Shown in pieces: positions 38,245 through 46,089 of a stretch of 46,089 nucleotides of DNA. Source of the stretch: Bacillota bacterium (GTDB lineage Bacteria > Bacillota > Clostridia > Acetivibrionales > DUMC01); assembly GCA_013314855.1 (NCBI GenBank), contig JABUEW010000018.1, positions 1 through 46,089 of the forward strand, read 5' to 3'. The notes beneath the pieces were generated by a model. That model was given only the letters and a program-made list of their open reading frames with translations, was not told the origin of the DNA and did not search any database. Positions within the stretch are counted from its first letter, which is position 1. Each line of letters starts with the position of its first letter. The position numbers and the translations under genes were made by a program.

Positions 38245-38607
38245 CTATTTGTTAAATCTATCTTCAAGATTCTCACCAACAGTTATTACTATGATTTTTT
38301 CACCAGTTTTAGTACTGACATCAGAGTGAGTACTTATAATATCTACATCTACAACTTCTTTAATGAGAGCCTCTAAATAACTTCTGCCAATTTCAAAAAG
38401 TGTTACCCTGACCTTCTTTAACAATTCAACTCCTTGACTGTTCTCTGCCAATTTTTGTTCTGACTGGCTTAGAAAGCCCTTGAGTCTAATCACTATTAGG
38501 TCTTGAATAATCAATGTCCGTATTTGCTTTGGCCCTCTGCCCATAAATTCAATCTCAAACTTACTCACCGCTTCGCTTATTTTTGCCTCAGCTTGTCCCT
38601 TAGTCAT
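38245..38607 (-). CDS. DUF2294/MpsC-like protein, copy B
   Basis: The 120-residue paralogue of copy A has an almost identical N-terminal 60 residues. Differences concentrate at about 68-85 (FEIGRSYLEALIKEVVDVDII against FESAREHLESLIKQVVDVNIV). AGAAGGATGG precedes the ATG. It lies downstream of panD and directly upstream of the tandem RNA elements; no clear terminator separates it from them, so the elements may be intercistronic. Confidence 0.85.
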   Translation of the reverse strand: MTKGQAEAKISEAVSKFEIEFMGRGPKQIRTLIIQDLIVIRLKGFLSQSEQKLAENSQGVELLKKVRVTLFEIGRSYLEALIKEVVDVDIISTHSDVSTKTGEKIIVITVGENLEDRFNK

Positions 38608-38878
38608 AATACCATCCTTCTCACTTGCTCATTAAAAACTATAACATACAACAACATAAAAATCAATTGCATTTTTCAAAATCAATTAATTTAATACTGA
38701 AAAATTGCCATTATCGTTTTGTTTGTTATTAAATATTAAAAGCATCATCATTAATTATTTTTCTCAAAAATGGACAACACAAAATAGGCATACGCTTATG
38801 CACACCTTTAAAAACCATCATATTAAAACAAATTAAATATCTATTTTAGTTTTAATATTAGATAGAATCCTTCGTACC
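38608..38878. other. 271-nt gap between panD and DUF2294 copy B
   Basis: AT-rich and without open frames of note. The only structure I see is a small palindromic hairpin, GCATA-CGCT-TATGC at 38788-38801, and a weak TATCTA/TAGATA pair nearer panD. Either could end pan transcription, but neither is convincing. Confidence 0.4.
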
Positions 38879-39226
38879 TTAAATTATTTTATTTTTTTCA
38901 TCTACAAAAATAACGTTGGGTTTGAAATCTTGTGCCTCCTTTATATCAAAAAGTCCATAAGAAATAATGATTACAATGTCGCCAGGCTGGACAAGTCTAG
39001 CAGCTGCCCCATTAATACATATTATTCCACTTTTTCTTTCTCCTGGTATTACATATGTCTCAAACCTATTCCCATTATTTACGTTTAATACCTGGACTTT
39101 TTCATTTTCTAGAAGCCCTGCTGCATCCATTAAATCCCTATCAATAGTTATACTGCCCATATAATTTATATTTGCTTCAGTGACAACAGCACGGTGAATT
39201 TTTGATTTCATAAGAGTTATGAACAT
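38879..39226 (-). CDS. panD: Aspartate 1-decarboxylase PanD
   Basis: PanD makes beta-alanine from aspartate for pantothenate. It is made as a proenzyme that cleaves itself at Gly24-Ser25 (NYMGSITID) to form the pyruvoyl cofactor. The 115-residue protein carries [11 protein letters not shown], the catalytic region [19 protein letters not shown] and a short C-terminal tail. The ATG at 39226 has GGAGGTG 7 nt upstream; the longer frame into panC is not used. It lies 4 nt after the panC stop. Confidence 0.97.
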   Translation of the reverse strand: MFITLMKSKIHRAVVTEANINYMGSITIDRDLMDAAGLLENEKVQVLNVNNGNRFETYVIPGERKSGIICINGAAARLVQPGDIVIIISYGLFDIKEAQDFKPNVIFVDEKNKII

Positions 39227-39230
39227 AGCT

Positions 39231-40076
39231 CTACACCTCCACAATAATATTATCAATTAGTCTTGTATTTCCAATTTTAACTGCTAATGCAATAAGTACT
39301 TTACCCTTGATTTCACTTATTTTTTCCAGTGTATCTGCATTAACTGCTTCAATATAATCAATATTGGCCAATTTCTCGCTGCTTATTATACTATATATTC
39401 TTTCCAATATTTTTTCTGCATTCCTCTCCCCACTTTTAACCATATCTTCAGCCTCAAAAAGAGATTTGGATAAAATTAATGCGGCTTTTCTTTCTTCTAT
39501 TGAAAGATAGATGTTTCTTGAACTCATGGCAAGCCCGTCCGCTTCTCTAACAATCGGACATGGAACTACCTCCAGGTTCATGTTTAGGTCTTCTACCATC
39601 TTTTTTATAACAATATACTGCTGTGCGTCTTTAAGTCCAAAGTATGCTCTATCAGGCTGTATAATATTAAATAGTTTTGCTACAACTGTTGTGACTCCCC
39701 TAAAGTGTCCTGGTCGGGATTTGCCGCATAAAACCTCAGTTATATTTTCAACATTGACATAAGTTTTATACCCTTGGGGATACATTTCTTCTACATCAGG
39801 TGCAAAGATTAAATCAGCCCCTGCATCTTCTGCAAGAGAAACATCTCTTTTCAAATCTCTGGGATATTTGTCATAATCTTCATTTGGCCCAAATTGAGTA
39901 GGGTTAACAAAAATACTTACGATTATAATGTCATCTTTACTTGAAGATGTCCTTATTAATGAAAGATGTCCTTCATGCAGGAAACCCATTGTAGGTACAA
40001 GTCCTATAGTTTTGCCAAATGTCTTTTCCTGTTTTATAATGTCTTTCATTTCTTTTATACTTTTAATTATTTTCAC
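39231..40076 (-). CDS. panC: Pantothenate synthetase PanC
   Basis: PanC joins pantoate and beta-alanine using ATP. The 281-residue protein has [16 protein letters not shown] with the HIGH-type nucleotide motif, [30 protein letters not shown] and the MSSRNIYLS loop. The start is GTG at 40076 with GGAGGAG 7 nt upstream. It is 88 nt downstream of panB. Confidence 0.97.
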   Translation of the reverse strand: MKIIKSIKEMKDIIKQEKTFGKTIGLVPTMGFLHEGHLSLIRTSSSKDDIIIVSIFVNPTQFGPNEDYDKYPRDLKRDVSLAEDAGADLIFAPDVEEMYPQGYKTYVNVENITEVLCGKSRPGHFRGVTTVVAKLFNIIQPDRAYFGLKDAQQYIVIKKMVEDLNMNLEVVPCPIVREADGLAMSSRNIYLSIEERKAALILSKSLFEAEDMVKSGERNAEKILERIYSIISSEKLANIDYIEAVNADTLEKISEIKGKVLIALAVKIGNTRLIDNIIVEV

Positions 40077-40164
40077 AATTTATCTCCTCCCAGTTGTTCA
40101 TACATTTTTTATACTTATTTTATCTTTAATTATATCGATATACCAAAAGCAAACTTGGTTAACT

Positions 40165-40998
40165 CTACTTTAATGACTCAATTATATGATCATCTATTGT
40201 AAAAGAATTTGCTTCTGTGGGAAATATTCCATCTTTTACTTCATAAATATATTTCTTTACAGTATCCTCAAGCATATTTGCAAAATCAATATATTTTTTA
40301 GAATGTCTAGGAGAAAAATCTCTAAACATCCCAATTATATCCGGTGTTACCAAAACCTGGCCATCACATCCCTTGCCCGAACCTATACCAATTGTAGGAA
40401 TATCAAGCCTGTCAGTTATTAATGCTGCAAGTTTATACGGTACACATTCGAGGACGATGGAAAATACACCTGCTTCTTGAAGTATAAGGGCATCCTCAAG
40501 AATTTTTTGTGCTGTTTCCATAGTTTTCCCTTGGGCTTTGTGACCTCCAAAAATATTAATAGATTGAGGCGTATAACCTAAATGTCCCATAACAGGTATA
40601 CCTGCACTTATAATTGCTTTTATGTCTTCAACTACTTCTCTTCCTCCTTCAAGCTTTACCGCCCTGCAACCCCCTTCACTCACAAGCCTTCCGGCATTTT
40701 TTACACTTTCATGTATACCTACATGATATGAGAGAAAAGGCATATCTCCTATAACCATGGCTCTTTTTGCAGCCCGGGAAACAGCTTTTATATGATGTAC
40801 CATATCATCCATGGTTACTTTTGTTGTATCTTCATATCCAAGTACAACCATTCCCAAAGAATCACCTACCAATATGGAGTCTATCCCTGCATCCTCTATT
40901 ATCTTTGCCGTAGGATAGTCATATGCGGTAAGCATTGTTATTTTTCTCCCGTTCAATTTTGCTTTTTTGAAATCAGCAACCGTAAATTTCTCTTTCAC
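40165..40998 (-). CDS. panB: 3-methyl-2-oxobutanoate hydroxymethyltransferase PanB
   Basis: PanB makes ketopantoate from alpha-ketoisovalerate and methylene-tetrahydrofolate. The 277-residue TIM-barrel protein has MLTAYDYPTAKIIEDAGID, the metal-binding VGDSLGMVVLGY, GDMPFLSYH, KLEGG and GIGSGKGCDGQVLV. The start is GTG with GGAGG 8 nt upstream. It is the first gene of panB-panC-panD. Confidence 0.97.
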   Translation of the reverse strand: MKEKFTVADFKKAKLNGRKITMLTAYDYPTAKIIEDAGIDSILVGDSLGMVVLGYEDTTKVTMDDMVHHIKAVSRAAKRAMVIGDMPFLSYHVGIHESVKNAGRLVSEGGCRAVKLEGGREVVEDIKAIISAGIPVMGHLGYTPQSINIFGGHKAQGKTMETAQKILEDALILQEAGVFSIVLECVPYKLAALITDRLDIPTIGIGSGKGCDGQVLVTPDIIGMFRDFSPRHSKKYIDFANMLEDTVKKYIYEVKDGIFPTEANSFTIDDHIIESLK

Positions 40999-41019
40999 TT
41001 AAATTACCTCCTCCTGTAA

Positions 41020-41073
41020 ATTAAATTAGCCAATCCTGGACAGGAAATCCCGGACAGGATTGGCTAATTTAAT
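41020..41073 (-). terminator. Strong 19-bp hairpin just upstream of panB
   Basis: The arms at 41020-41038 and 41055-41073 pair perfectly (core AAATTAGCCAATCCTG and complement) around a 16-nt loop in which GGACAGG recurs. It ends about 10 nt before the panB ribosome site. The minus-strand tail is AATTTAATTTAC, not a clean T-run, so it may be a terminator of upstream transcription or a translational control stem. The remaining gap to secF (41074-41286) holds nothing I can identify. Confidence 0.6.
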
Positions 41074-41286
41074 ATAATTTAAAGTATTTATCACCTATAA
41101 TTTATGCTACCCAAATGATAATAATACGCAAATATCAATTCCTTAATTCTGACTGTTAAGTAATTAATTAACCCATATCCTGTCTCTGTCCTCATTAAAA
41201 GGATCAAAGCAGTTTTAAGTTTTAAGTTTAAGTCTTAAACCAGTTCAATTATTAATTTTACAATGCAATTGTTTGATTGCCTAAAA

Positions 41287-42243
41287 TTATCTGGCTTTCG
41301 CTTTCACTTGCTTTGCTACAATTCTTTCTTTTGATTCCTTTTGTTTCCACATCATCCATAATGTTGGCGCAATAAACAATGAAGAGTAAGTTCCGGCTAT
41401 AAGCCCAATTATTAAAGGAAAAGCAAATTCCTTAACAGACTGTATATTGTTTAATGCCGCAAATATATAAACAATAAATATCGCTATAATTGTTGTAACA
41501 GATGTATTTATTGTCCTTCTAAGAGTTTGTATTATGCTTTTGTTTACAAGTTCATCTACAGGCACTTTTCTCATCTTGTTACTATTTTCTCTTATACGGT
41601 CATATATAATTATTGTATTATTCAATGAATATCCCAGTATGGTAAGCACAGCCGCAATAAATGATTCATTTAAAGGTATTTGGAAAATTGTATAAGCGGA
41701 AAGCATTATAAATGCATCATGTATCAAGGCTATCAGCGCTGTTAAAGCTGCAGGTAGTCCTGATATAGTACTAAATCTCCACCATATATAGAGAATAATT
41801 AATACAGAAGCTACCAATATGGCTTTTATTCCTTTTTGTTTTATTTCATCTGCAATAAAAGGCTGAACATTCTGCATTTGGTAAATTCTTTTAGCATTAT
41901 AGTCTTTTGATAACATGTCAATTATACTATTCACTTCAGCATCGCTTAAAGTATCGCTTCCTGGTACTTTTAGCATCAGAATATTAATCTTTTCATCTTC
42001 ATTTTGAGGATTATATGCCTGAATTTTTTGAGAAGATACCTTTTTATTCAGCATTTCTGTTAATATAACACCAATTTTATTTACATCAAAATTGCTGTCG
42101 TTCATTTCTATCTGTATAATAGTACCTCCCTGGAACTGGATATCATAATTCAATCCATTTATTATAAGTCCGATAATTCCTGCAAGAATTATAATAATTG
42201 GTAGTACAAAAAACCACTTTCTTTTGCTCATTAAATCAATCAT
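41287..42243 (-). CDS. secF: Protein translocase subunit SecF
   Basis: SecF works with SecD to drive protein export using the ion gradient. The 318-residue membrane protein has six helices, the periplasmic-side DIQFQGGTIIQIEM region and the family motifs LGYSLNNTIIIYDRIREN and LIAGTYSSLFIAPTLW. GGAGGTG lies 5 nt before the ATG. It follows secD by 12 nt. Confidence 0.97.
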   Translation of the reverse strand: MIDLMSKRKWFFVLPIIIILAGIIGLIINGLNYDIQFQGGTIIQIEMNDSNFDVNKIGVILTEMLNKKVSSQKIQAYNPQNEDEKINILMLKVPGSDTLSDAEVNSIIDMLSKDYNAKRIYQMQNVQPFIADEIKQKGIKAILVASVLIILYIWWRFSTISGLPAALTALIALIHDAFIMLSAYTIFQIPLNESFIAAVLTILGYSLNNTIIIYDRIRENSNKMRKVPVDELVNKSIIQTLRRTINTSVTTIIAIFIVYIFAALNNIQSVKEFAFPLIIGLIAGTYSSLFIAPTLWMMWKQKESKERIVAKQVKAKAR

Positions 42244-42255
42244 TATTACACCTCC

Positions 42256-43542
42256 TTATATGCCAAACGTCTTAGGACTTCTGGTAAATTTTGCACCGGT
42301 TATTGATTTTAACATGATTCTTGTAGCAGTAACCCCCGTAAGGAAGCTTAATGCTACACCCATCCCAAGTGTTATTGCAAATCCTCTAATTGGGCCGGAA
42401 CCAAGCCAATATAGTATGGCAGCTGTCAATACCGTAGTAACATTGGAGTCCAGGATAGCTGTAAATGCTCTCCTGAAACCGTCATCAACCGCTGCACCTA
42501 CAGTTTTTCCATTTCTTATCTCCTCTTTAATTCTTTCAAATATAACAACATTAGCATCAACACCCATTCCAATGGAAAGAATAATACCAGCTATACCCGG
42601 TAAAGTAAGTGTTATGCCCATTGCAGAAAGAATAAGCAATGTAATCACAATAAGCCCTGTAAGGGCAATGTCTGCAATAAGTCCTGCTAATCTATAGTAT
42701 ACAATCATAAAAAGAGCTACAAGAATTAAAGCAACTATACCTGCCCTTATTGTAACTTTAAGAGCTCCTTCACCAAGAATGGGGCTTATTAAGTTAATCT
42801 CTTTTGCAACCATTCTGAAGGGAAGAGCACCTGCTCTTATTGTATCAGCTAATTCTCCAGCTTCTTTTGCGGTTCTCTGTCCTGTAATTATTGCATTTCC
42901 GTCTGTTATTACATTATTAACAGTAGGTGCTACTATTAGCACATCGTCCATAAATATCGCAATTTTCTTTTGCAATAATCTTTCAGTAGCTTCAGCAAAT
43001 TTCTCTGCACCTTCCTTATTTAATTCCAAAGTGACTACAACCTCGCCAGTATCTGGGTTTGTTCCTACACCGGCGTTTTTTACGTCCTTACCTTCAATTA
43101 TTATTTTACCTGTAGGAAGGTATCTGCCATTTTCATCCACCTTTTCTTCATCAACTTCCTGAAATGTAAGAAGTGCTGTTTTTCCAATCTCATCAACTGT
43201 CTTTTGAGGATTAAAATCCTCTTCTCCAGGTGCAAAAGGTATTTCAACAATTATTCTTCCATTTTCTTTTTCGACAGTTACATTTTTATCAAAAATACCC
43301 TTACTCTCAAGTCTTGTCTCTATAATCCTCCTGGCAGAGTTTAAATCTGCTTCACTTGGTTTTTGACCTTCAGGAATATCAGGGTAAAGAGTCGTATATA
43401 TACCACCTTTTATATCAATTCCTAACCTGGTGTCCTTAATACCAGGTATGCCTATTGCATTACCTCCATCAAAAGCTAAATATATCAGAAGGCAGATCAT
43501 TACTATAACAAACAAAAAACCGAGCCAGTTGTTTTGTTTCAT
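42256..43542 (-). CDS. secD: Protein translocase subunit SecD
   Basis: SecD is the larger partner of SecF. The 428-residue protein has one N-terminal helix, a shortened extracellular region (LGIDIKGGIYTTLYPDIP; SARRIIETRLESKGI) and five C-terminal helices with GIAGIILSIGMGVDANVVIFERIKEE and GFAITLGMGVALSFLTGV. The order secD-secF with a consensus promoter upstream is normal for Clostridia. Confidence 0.97.
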   Translation of the reverse strand: MKQNNWLGFLFVIVMICLLIYLAFDGGNAIGIPGIKDTRLGIDIKGGIYTTLYPDIPEGQKPSEADLNSARRIIETRLESKGIFDKNVTVEKENGRIIVEIPFAPGEEDFNPQKTVDEIGKTALLTFQEVDEEKVDENGRYLPTGKIIIEGKDVKNAGVGTNPDTGEVVVTLELNKEGAEKFAEATERLLQKKIAIFMDDVLIVAPTVNNVITDGNAIITGQRTAKEAGELADTIRAGALPFRMVAKEINLISPILGEGALKVTIRAGIVALILVALFMIVYYRLAGLIADIALTGLIVITLLILSAMGITLTLPGIAGIILSIGMGVDANVVIFERIKEEIRNGKTVGAAVDDGFRRAFTAILDSNVTTVLTAAILYWLGSGPIRGFAITLGMGVALSFLTGVTATRIMLKSITGAKFTRSPKTFGI

Positions 43543-43581
43543 GTCAAAAAATTCCCCCTTTAATCATTTTCATATGTGGAT

Positions 43582-43610
43582 ATTATATATCTATGGTAAT
43601 AATGAGTCAA
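43582..43610 (-). promoter_or_regulatory. secDF promoter
   Basis: TTGACT (43605-43610), a 17-nt spacer and TATAAT (43582-43587) read toward secD. An imperfect inverted repeat, GTAATAATGA-G with CTTCATTATTAC, covers the -35 region. Confidence 0.85.
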
Positions 43611-43640
43611 TACTTATAAGCTTCATTATTACATGGAATA

Positions 43641-44993
43641 TCATAGCAATTGTGTCTTAATCCAAAGAGCGCATTCTACTCTTTTTCTCTCTAGTTCACA
43701 ACCAATTCCATATGGGCGATCAATACTATTATTGAAGTGGTATGCATTAGCTGCACAACCTCCGCCACAATAAAATTTTGCCCAACACTTTTTGCATTCA
43801 TTTTTGTTTAAAATATTTGAGTTCATAAACATATCAACTATATCATGGTTTAAAACACCATCATAAATATTTCCCATCTTAAACTCTTCTAAGCCAACAA
43901 ACTGATGGCAGGGATAAATATAGCCTTCAGGGGTCACTGCAATATACTCAAATCCGGAGCCACATCCCTTAAACCTTTTTTCAATACAAGGGCTGTGTTC
44001 TAAATCAATCATAAAATGAAAAAAATTAAATCCTCTCCCTTCTTTCCTTCTCTTTACATATTCAAAAGCCAGTTTTTCATACTCTTTCTTGATATCAGGC
44101 AGGTCTTCTTCCCTAATTTCATAACCTGAACCATCCGGAGCAACTACCGGTTCAATAGATATCTGTTTAAATCCTTCATCTGCAAGATGTAATACATCCT
44201 CTGAAAAATCCAGATTTTCTCTTGTAAAAGTCCCACGTACATAATAATTGTTTTGTTCCCTTAACTCTGCAACCTTTTTTATTTTTTCTAAAATATGTCT
44301 ATATGTGCCTGAGCCATCCATTCTTACTCTCATTCTGTCATTAACTGATTCTCTCCCGTCCAGGCTCATAACTATATTCACAAAGTTTTCGTTAATATAT
44401 TTAATATTTTCCTCATTAAGAAGTAATGCATTGGTTGTAACTGTAAACCTGATATTTTTACCGTGTTGTTTTTCTTTATTCCTTGCATAAGAAACAATAT
44501 CTTTTATAGTCTGGAAATTCATCAAAGGTTCTCCGCCAAAAAAGTCCACTTCCAAATTTCTCCTGTTCCCGGAATTTTTAATAAGGAAATCAATTGCCTT
44601 TTTTCCTGTTTCACTGCTCATTAACTTTCTTCCTGAACCAAAGTCTCCTTTTGATGCAAAACAATATTTACAACGCATGTTGCAGTCATGGGAAACATGA
44701 AGGCACATAGCTTTTAAAACGCTTTTTCTGTTATTGATCCCATTAATATCCATATTAATATATATATCCTCGGAAAACAACAAACCGTTATCTTTTAATT
44801 GCTTAATTTCTTCAATAGCTTCATACACCTGGCTCGTCCCATATTTGCCACCTAATATCTCAATTATTTCCCTTTCAGAATAATCCTTAATATAGTCCAA
44901 TACTTCAAAAGCAACAGGATCAAATACATGGACAGCCCCGTTGTTAATATCCAATACAATGTTTGTTCCATAAAGGGTAAATTTATGCAGCAT
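43641..44993 (-). CDS. scfB: SCIFF peptide maturase, radical SAM/SPASM enzyme
   Basis: This enzyme forms a thioether crosslink in the six-cysteine SCIFF peptide. The 450-residue protein starts with a PqqD-like peptide-recognition domain (about 1-75, HVFDPVAFEVLDYI). The radical SAM domain has CNMRCKYC (Cys104, 108, 111) and FFGGEPLMN, and a SPASM domain follows with cysteines in IEKRFKGCGSG, YIYPCHQF and CKKCWAKFYCGGGC for auxiliary [4Fe-4S] clusters. GGAGA precedes the ATG. It lies downstream of scfA, with a terminator hairpin between. Confidence 0.96.
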   Translation of the reverse strand: MLHKFTLYGTNIVLDINNGAVHVFDPVAFEVLDYIKDYSEREIIEILGGKYGTSQVYEAIEEIKQLKDNGLLFSEDIYINMDINGINNRKSVLKAMCLHVSHDCNMRCKYCFASKGDFGSGRKLMSSETGKKAIDFLIKNSGNRRNLEVDFFGGEPLMNFQTIKDIVSYARNKEKQHGKNIRFTVTTNALLLNEENIKYINENFVNIVMSLDGRESVNDRMRVRMDGSGTYRHILEKIKKVAELREQNNYYVRGTFTRENLDFSEDVLHLADEGFKQISIEPVVAPDGSGYEIREEDLPDIKKEYEKLAFEYVKRRKEGRGFNFFHFMIDLEHSPCIEKRFKGCGSGFEYIAVTPEGYIYPCHQFVGLEEFKMGNIYDGVLNHDIVDMFMNSNILNKNECKKCWAKFYCGGGCAANAYHFNNSIDRPYGIGCELERKRVECALWIKTQLL

Positions 44994-45028
44994 AATTTTA
45001 ATTCTCCAACCATCCCCAAATTTTGAGA

Positions 45029-45055
45029 AAATTTAAGGAGGTTTCAAGAACCTCC
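45029..45055 (-). terminator. Attenuator hairpin between scfA and scfB
   Basis: On the minus strand GGAGGTT and AACCTCC form a 7-bp stem with a 5-nt loop, followed by TTAAATTTT. It probably keeps scfB transcript below scfA transcript, as expected for a peptide and its enzyme. Confidence 0.7.
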
Positions 45056-45093
45056 ATCTGTAAAGTTTTAACGCTTAGAAAATACCTTCAATG

Positions 45094-45234
45094 CTAATTC
45101 TTTTCACACCTCTGATTCCCTACAGTACATGATGTTTTGCATGCAGACTGGCAGGATGTCTGACATTCACCACAACCTCCGTTTTTAATCGTATTCTTCA
45201 GAGTAGAAGTGTTTATTGTTTTTATATGTTTCAT
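45094..45234 (-). CDS. scfA: SCIFF six-cysteine ribosomal peptide precursor
   Basis: The 46-residue peptide begins MKHIKTINTSTLKN and has six cysteines at 21, 24, 28, 32, 36 and 43 (CGECQTSCQSACKTSC then RC), the 'six cysteines in forty-five' pattern found across Clostridia. The Thr residues between Cys, such as Thr34, are typical crosslink partners. AAGGGGGAT lies 6 nt before the ATG. It has its own promoter. The biological role of SCIFF is not known. Confidence 0.96.
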   Translation of the reverse strand: MKHIKTINTSTLKNTIKNGGCGECQTSCQSACKTSCTVGNQRCEKN

Positions 45235-45286
45235 TGTATAATCCCCCTTGCAAATATTTTCATAAGTTTCATAAGTAACCCTGTAT

Positions 45287-45315
45287 ATTATAGCACAGTT
45301 ATTTTGGATTGAAAA
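45287..45315 (-). promoter_or_regulatory. scfA promoter
   Basis: TTTTCA (45310-45315), a 17-nt spacer and TATAAT (45287-45292) lie about 53 nt upstream of scfA on the minus strand. Confidence 0.65.
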
Positions 45316-45351
45316 GTATAAGACCTACAAGCCCTACAAGTCGGGGCGCAT

Positions 45352-45792
45352 TTATTTGCGTTTCCATTTCCTCGACTTTGACCTTGTCCCAAAATTTACC
45401 CCTAAAATTCCACCAATTGCTCCAGCTAATACTCCTATTAGAACCATTGTTAAAACATACCTATCTACAAGAAAATTCCTAAATACAAAGCTACTTAAAA
45501 AATATAATATTAACATATAAAATAATCCAACAAAACCTCCATTAAGCCAGCCCCTGCTTTTTAAGCTTTTTGCTGATGCTGATCCGGCAAAGAGTATACT
45601 CGCTATTGTAGTGACCATAACTGCAGAAGAGATGTATTTTTCAGGGAAATTTGTATAAGTTAATATCAGTGCAAAAGCAATAAAGAAAGGAATTGTTATT
45701 ATATAAGCAAAAATAACTCCTTTCAATAAAGCAAAAAGACTTAAATTCTTTACATTCGGACTCTTTACATTTTGAGATGTCTGTCTAACCAT
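45352..45792 (-). CDS. TIGR04086-like membrane protein
   Basis: The 146-residue protein has four predicted membrane helices (about 22-47, 56-72, 84-106 and 113-135) with Gly-rich turns (GVLAGAIGGILGVNFG) and a basic tail ending SKSRKWKRK. It resembles a clostridial family I recall as TIGR04086, found near SCIFF and secDF. Function is unknown; the location suggests a link with SCIFF or export. It is separated from scfA by the scfA promoter. Confidence 0.8.
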   Translation of the reverse strand: MVRQTSQNVKSPNVKNLSLFALLKGVIFAYIITIPFFIAFALILTYTNFPEKYISSAVMVTTIASILFAGSASAKSLKSRGWLNGGFVGLFYMLILYFLSSFVFRNFLVDRYVLTMVLIGVLAGAIGGILGVNFGTRSKSRKWKRK

Positions 45793-45880
45793 ACCTGTAC
45801 CCCCAACAGATTATAATTATTAATCCTACTATAATCTATTTAAGTACAGGCGATATTAGAACAACTAAAAGTAACTCTTT

Positions 45881-45924
45881 CGGGCGCATTTTCAAATTTT
45901 GAAGAAAATGCTGGAAGTAACATT
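45881..45924 (+). repeat. Dispersed 44-nt repeat, right copy
   Basis: Same orientation as the copy at 10-53, with two base differences. Here the inner inverted repeat extends to 8 bp (GCATTTTC / GAAAATGC). The flanks differ from those of the left copy on both sides, so the unit boundaries are sharp. Confidence 0.7.
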
Positions 45925-45929
45925 GCGGA

Positions 45930-46076
45930 AAGTCTTATAGAGCCTGTTAATCCGACGAGGGGTAAGCAAATCAACTGTATGAGCAAAATAATTACATTGA
46001 AATATTATTAAATTCCATTCAAATTATTTTGCGAGTTTGATTTGCCCCGAAGTGAATTTACAGGCTCTTAAGACTT
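45930..46076. repeat. 147-nt imperfect palindrome (possible structured RNA or MITE)
   Basis: Paired blocks from the outside in: AAGTCTTA with TAAGACTT, AGAGCCTGT with ACAGGCTCT, GGGG...CAAATCAA with TTGATTTGCCCC, and GCAAAATAATT (45983-45993) with AATTATTTTGC (46022-46032). It could be a miniature inverted-repeat element or a long-stem RNA. It encodes no evident protein and lies at the window edge. Confidence 0.65.
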
Positions 46077-46089
46077 GGAGCATTTAGTT

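Overview
The window looks like a chromosomal contig from a low-GC, spore-forming Firmicute of class Clostridia. My impression, from gene order and protein style only, is a cellulolytic-clostridia (Acetivibrio/Ruminiclostridium-like) relative. Supporting signs are spoVS, spoIIIE/ftsK-tepA-ylzJ, a Gram-positive LexA box, a PyrR attenuator, a type-A-like RNase P RNA, the SCIFF peptide with its radical SAM maturase, and strong AGGAGG ribosome sites with many GTG/TTG starts. Nearly all genes are on the minus strand; lexA, a chemoreceptor and one or two small genes are on plus. I see no rRNA, insertion sequence, prophage or CRISPR array.

Layout. 1-920: lexA with a self-regulating LexA box. 921-8131 (minus): hfq, miaA, mutL, mutS, miaB. 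8145-15491 (minus): pyrimidine operon pyrR-pyrB-pyrC-pyrF-pyrK-pyrD plus a histidine phosphatase and a divergent orotate-PRTase-like gene. It is read from a promoter and a PyrR-controlled attenuator and runs without a clear break into miaB-mutS-mutL-miaA-hfq. 15489-18867: rluD, lspA, an orphan family-5 substrate-binding lipoprotein, spoVS. 19008-27413: ymdB, rny (apparently with an ATT start), ftsK/spoIIIE, a plus-strand chemoreceptor, then ylzJ and tepA. 27525-33326: RNase P RNA, a NIF3-family gene, trmK, two tRNAs, rpoD (sigA) and dnaG.

33.6-38.9 kb is the accessory part. It holds a DUF6514-like gene, a small membrane protein, two closely related DUF2294/MpsC-like genes, and between them an unknown 160-residue protein, a PEPCK-like DUF4914-type protein and a purK stub. 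Ahead of the 160-residue gene lies about 280 nt with two full copies and one partial copy of a repeated RNA-like element. In both full copies the closing-stem strand can instead pair with a downstream terminator strand. This looks like a tandem riboswitch or attenuator of a class I do not recognise, and it is the most interesting signal in the window.

38.9-45.8 kb: panB-panC-panD, secD-secF with a consensus promoter, and the SCIFF locus (scfA, scfB) with an associated membrane protein. The two window ends share a 44-nt near-identical repeat, and the right end also carries a 147-nt imperfect palindrome. This suggests the contig stops in dispersed repeats.
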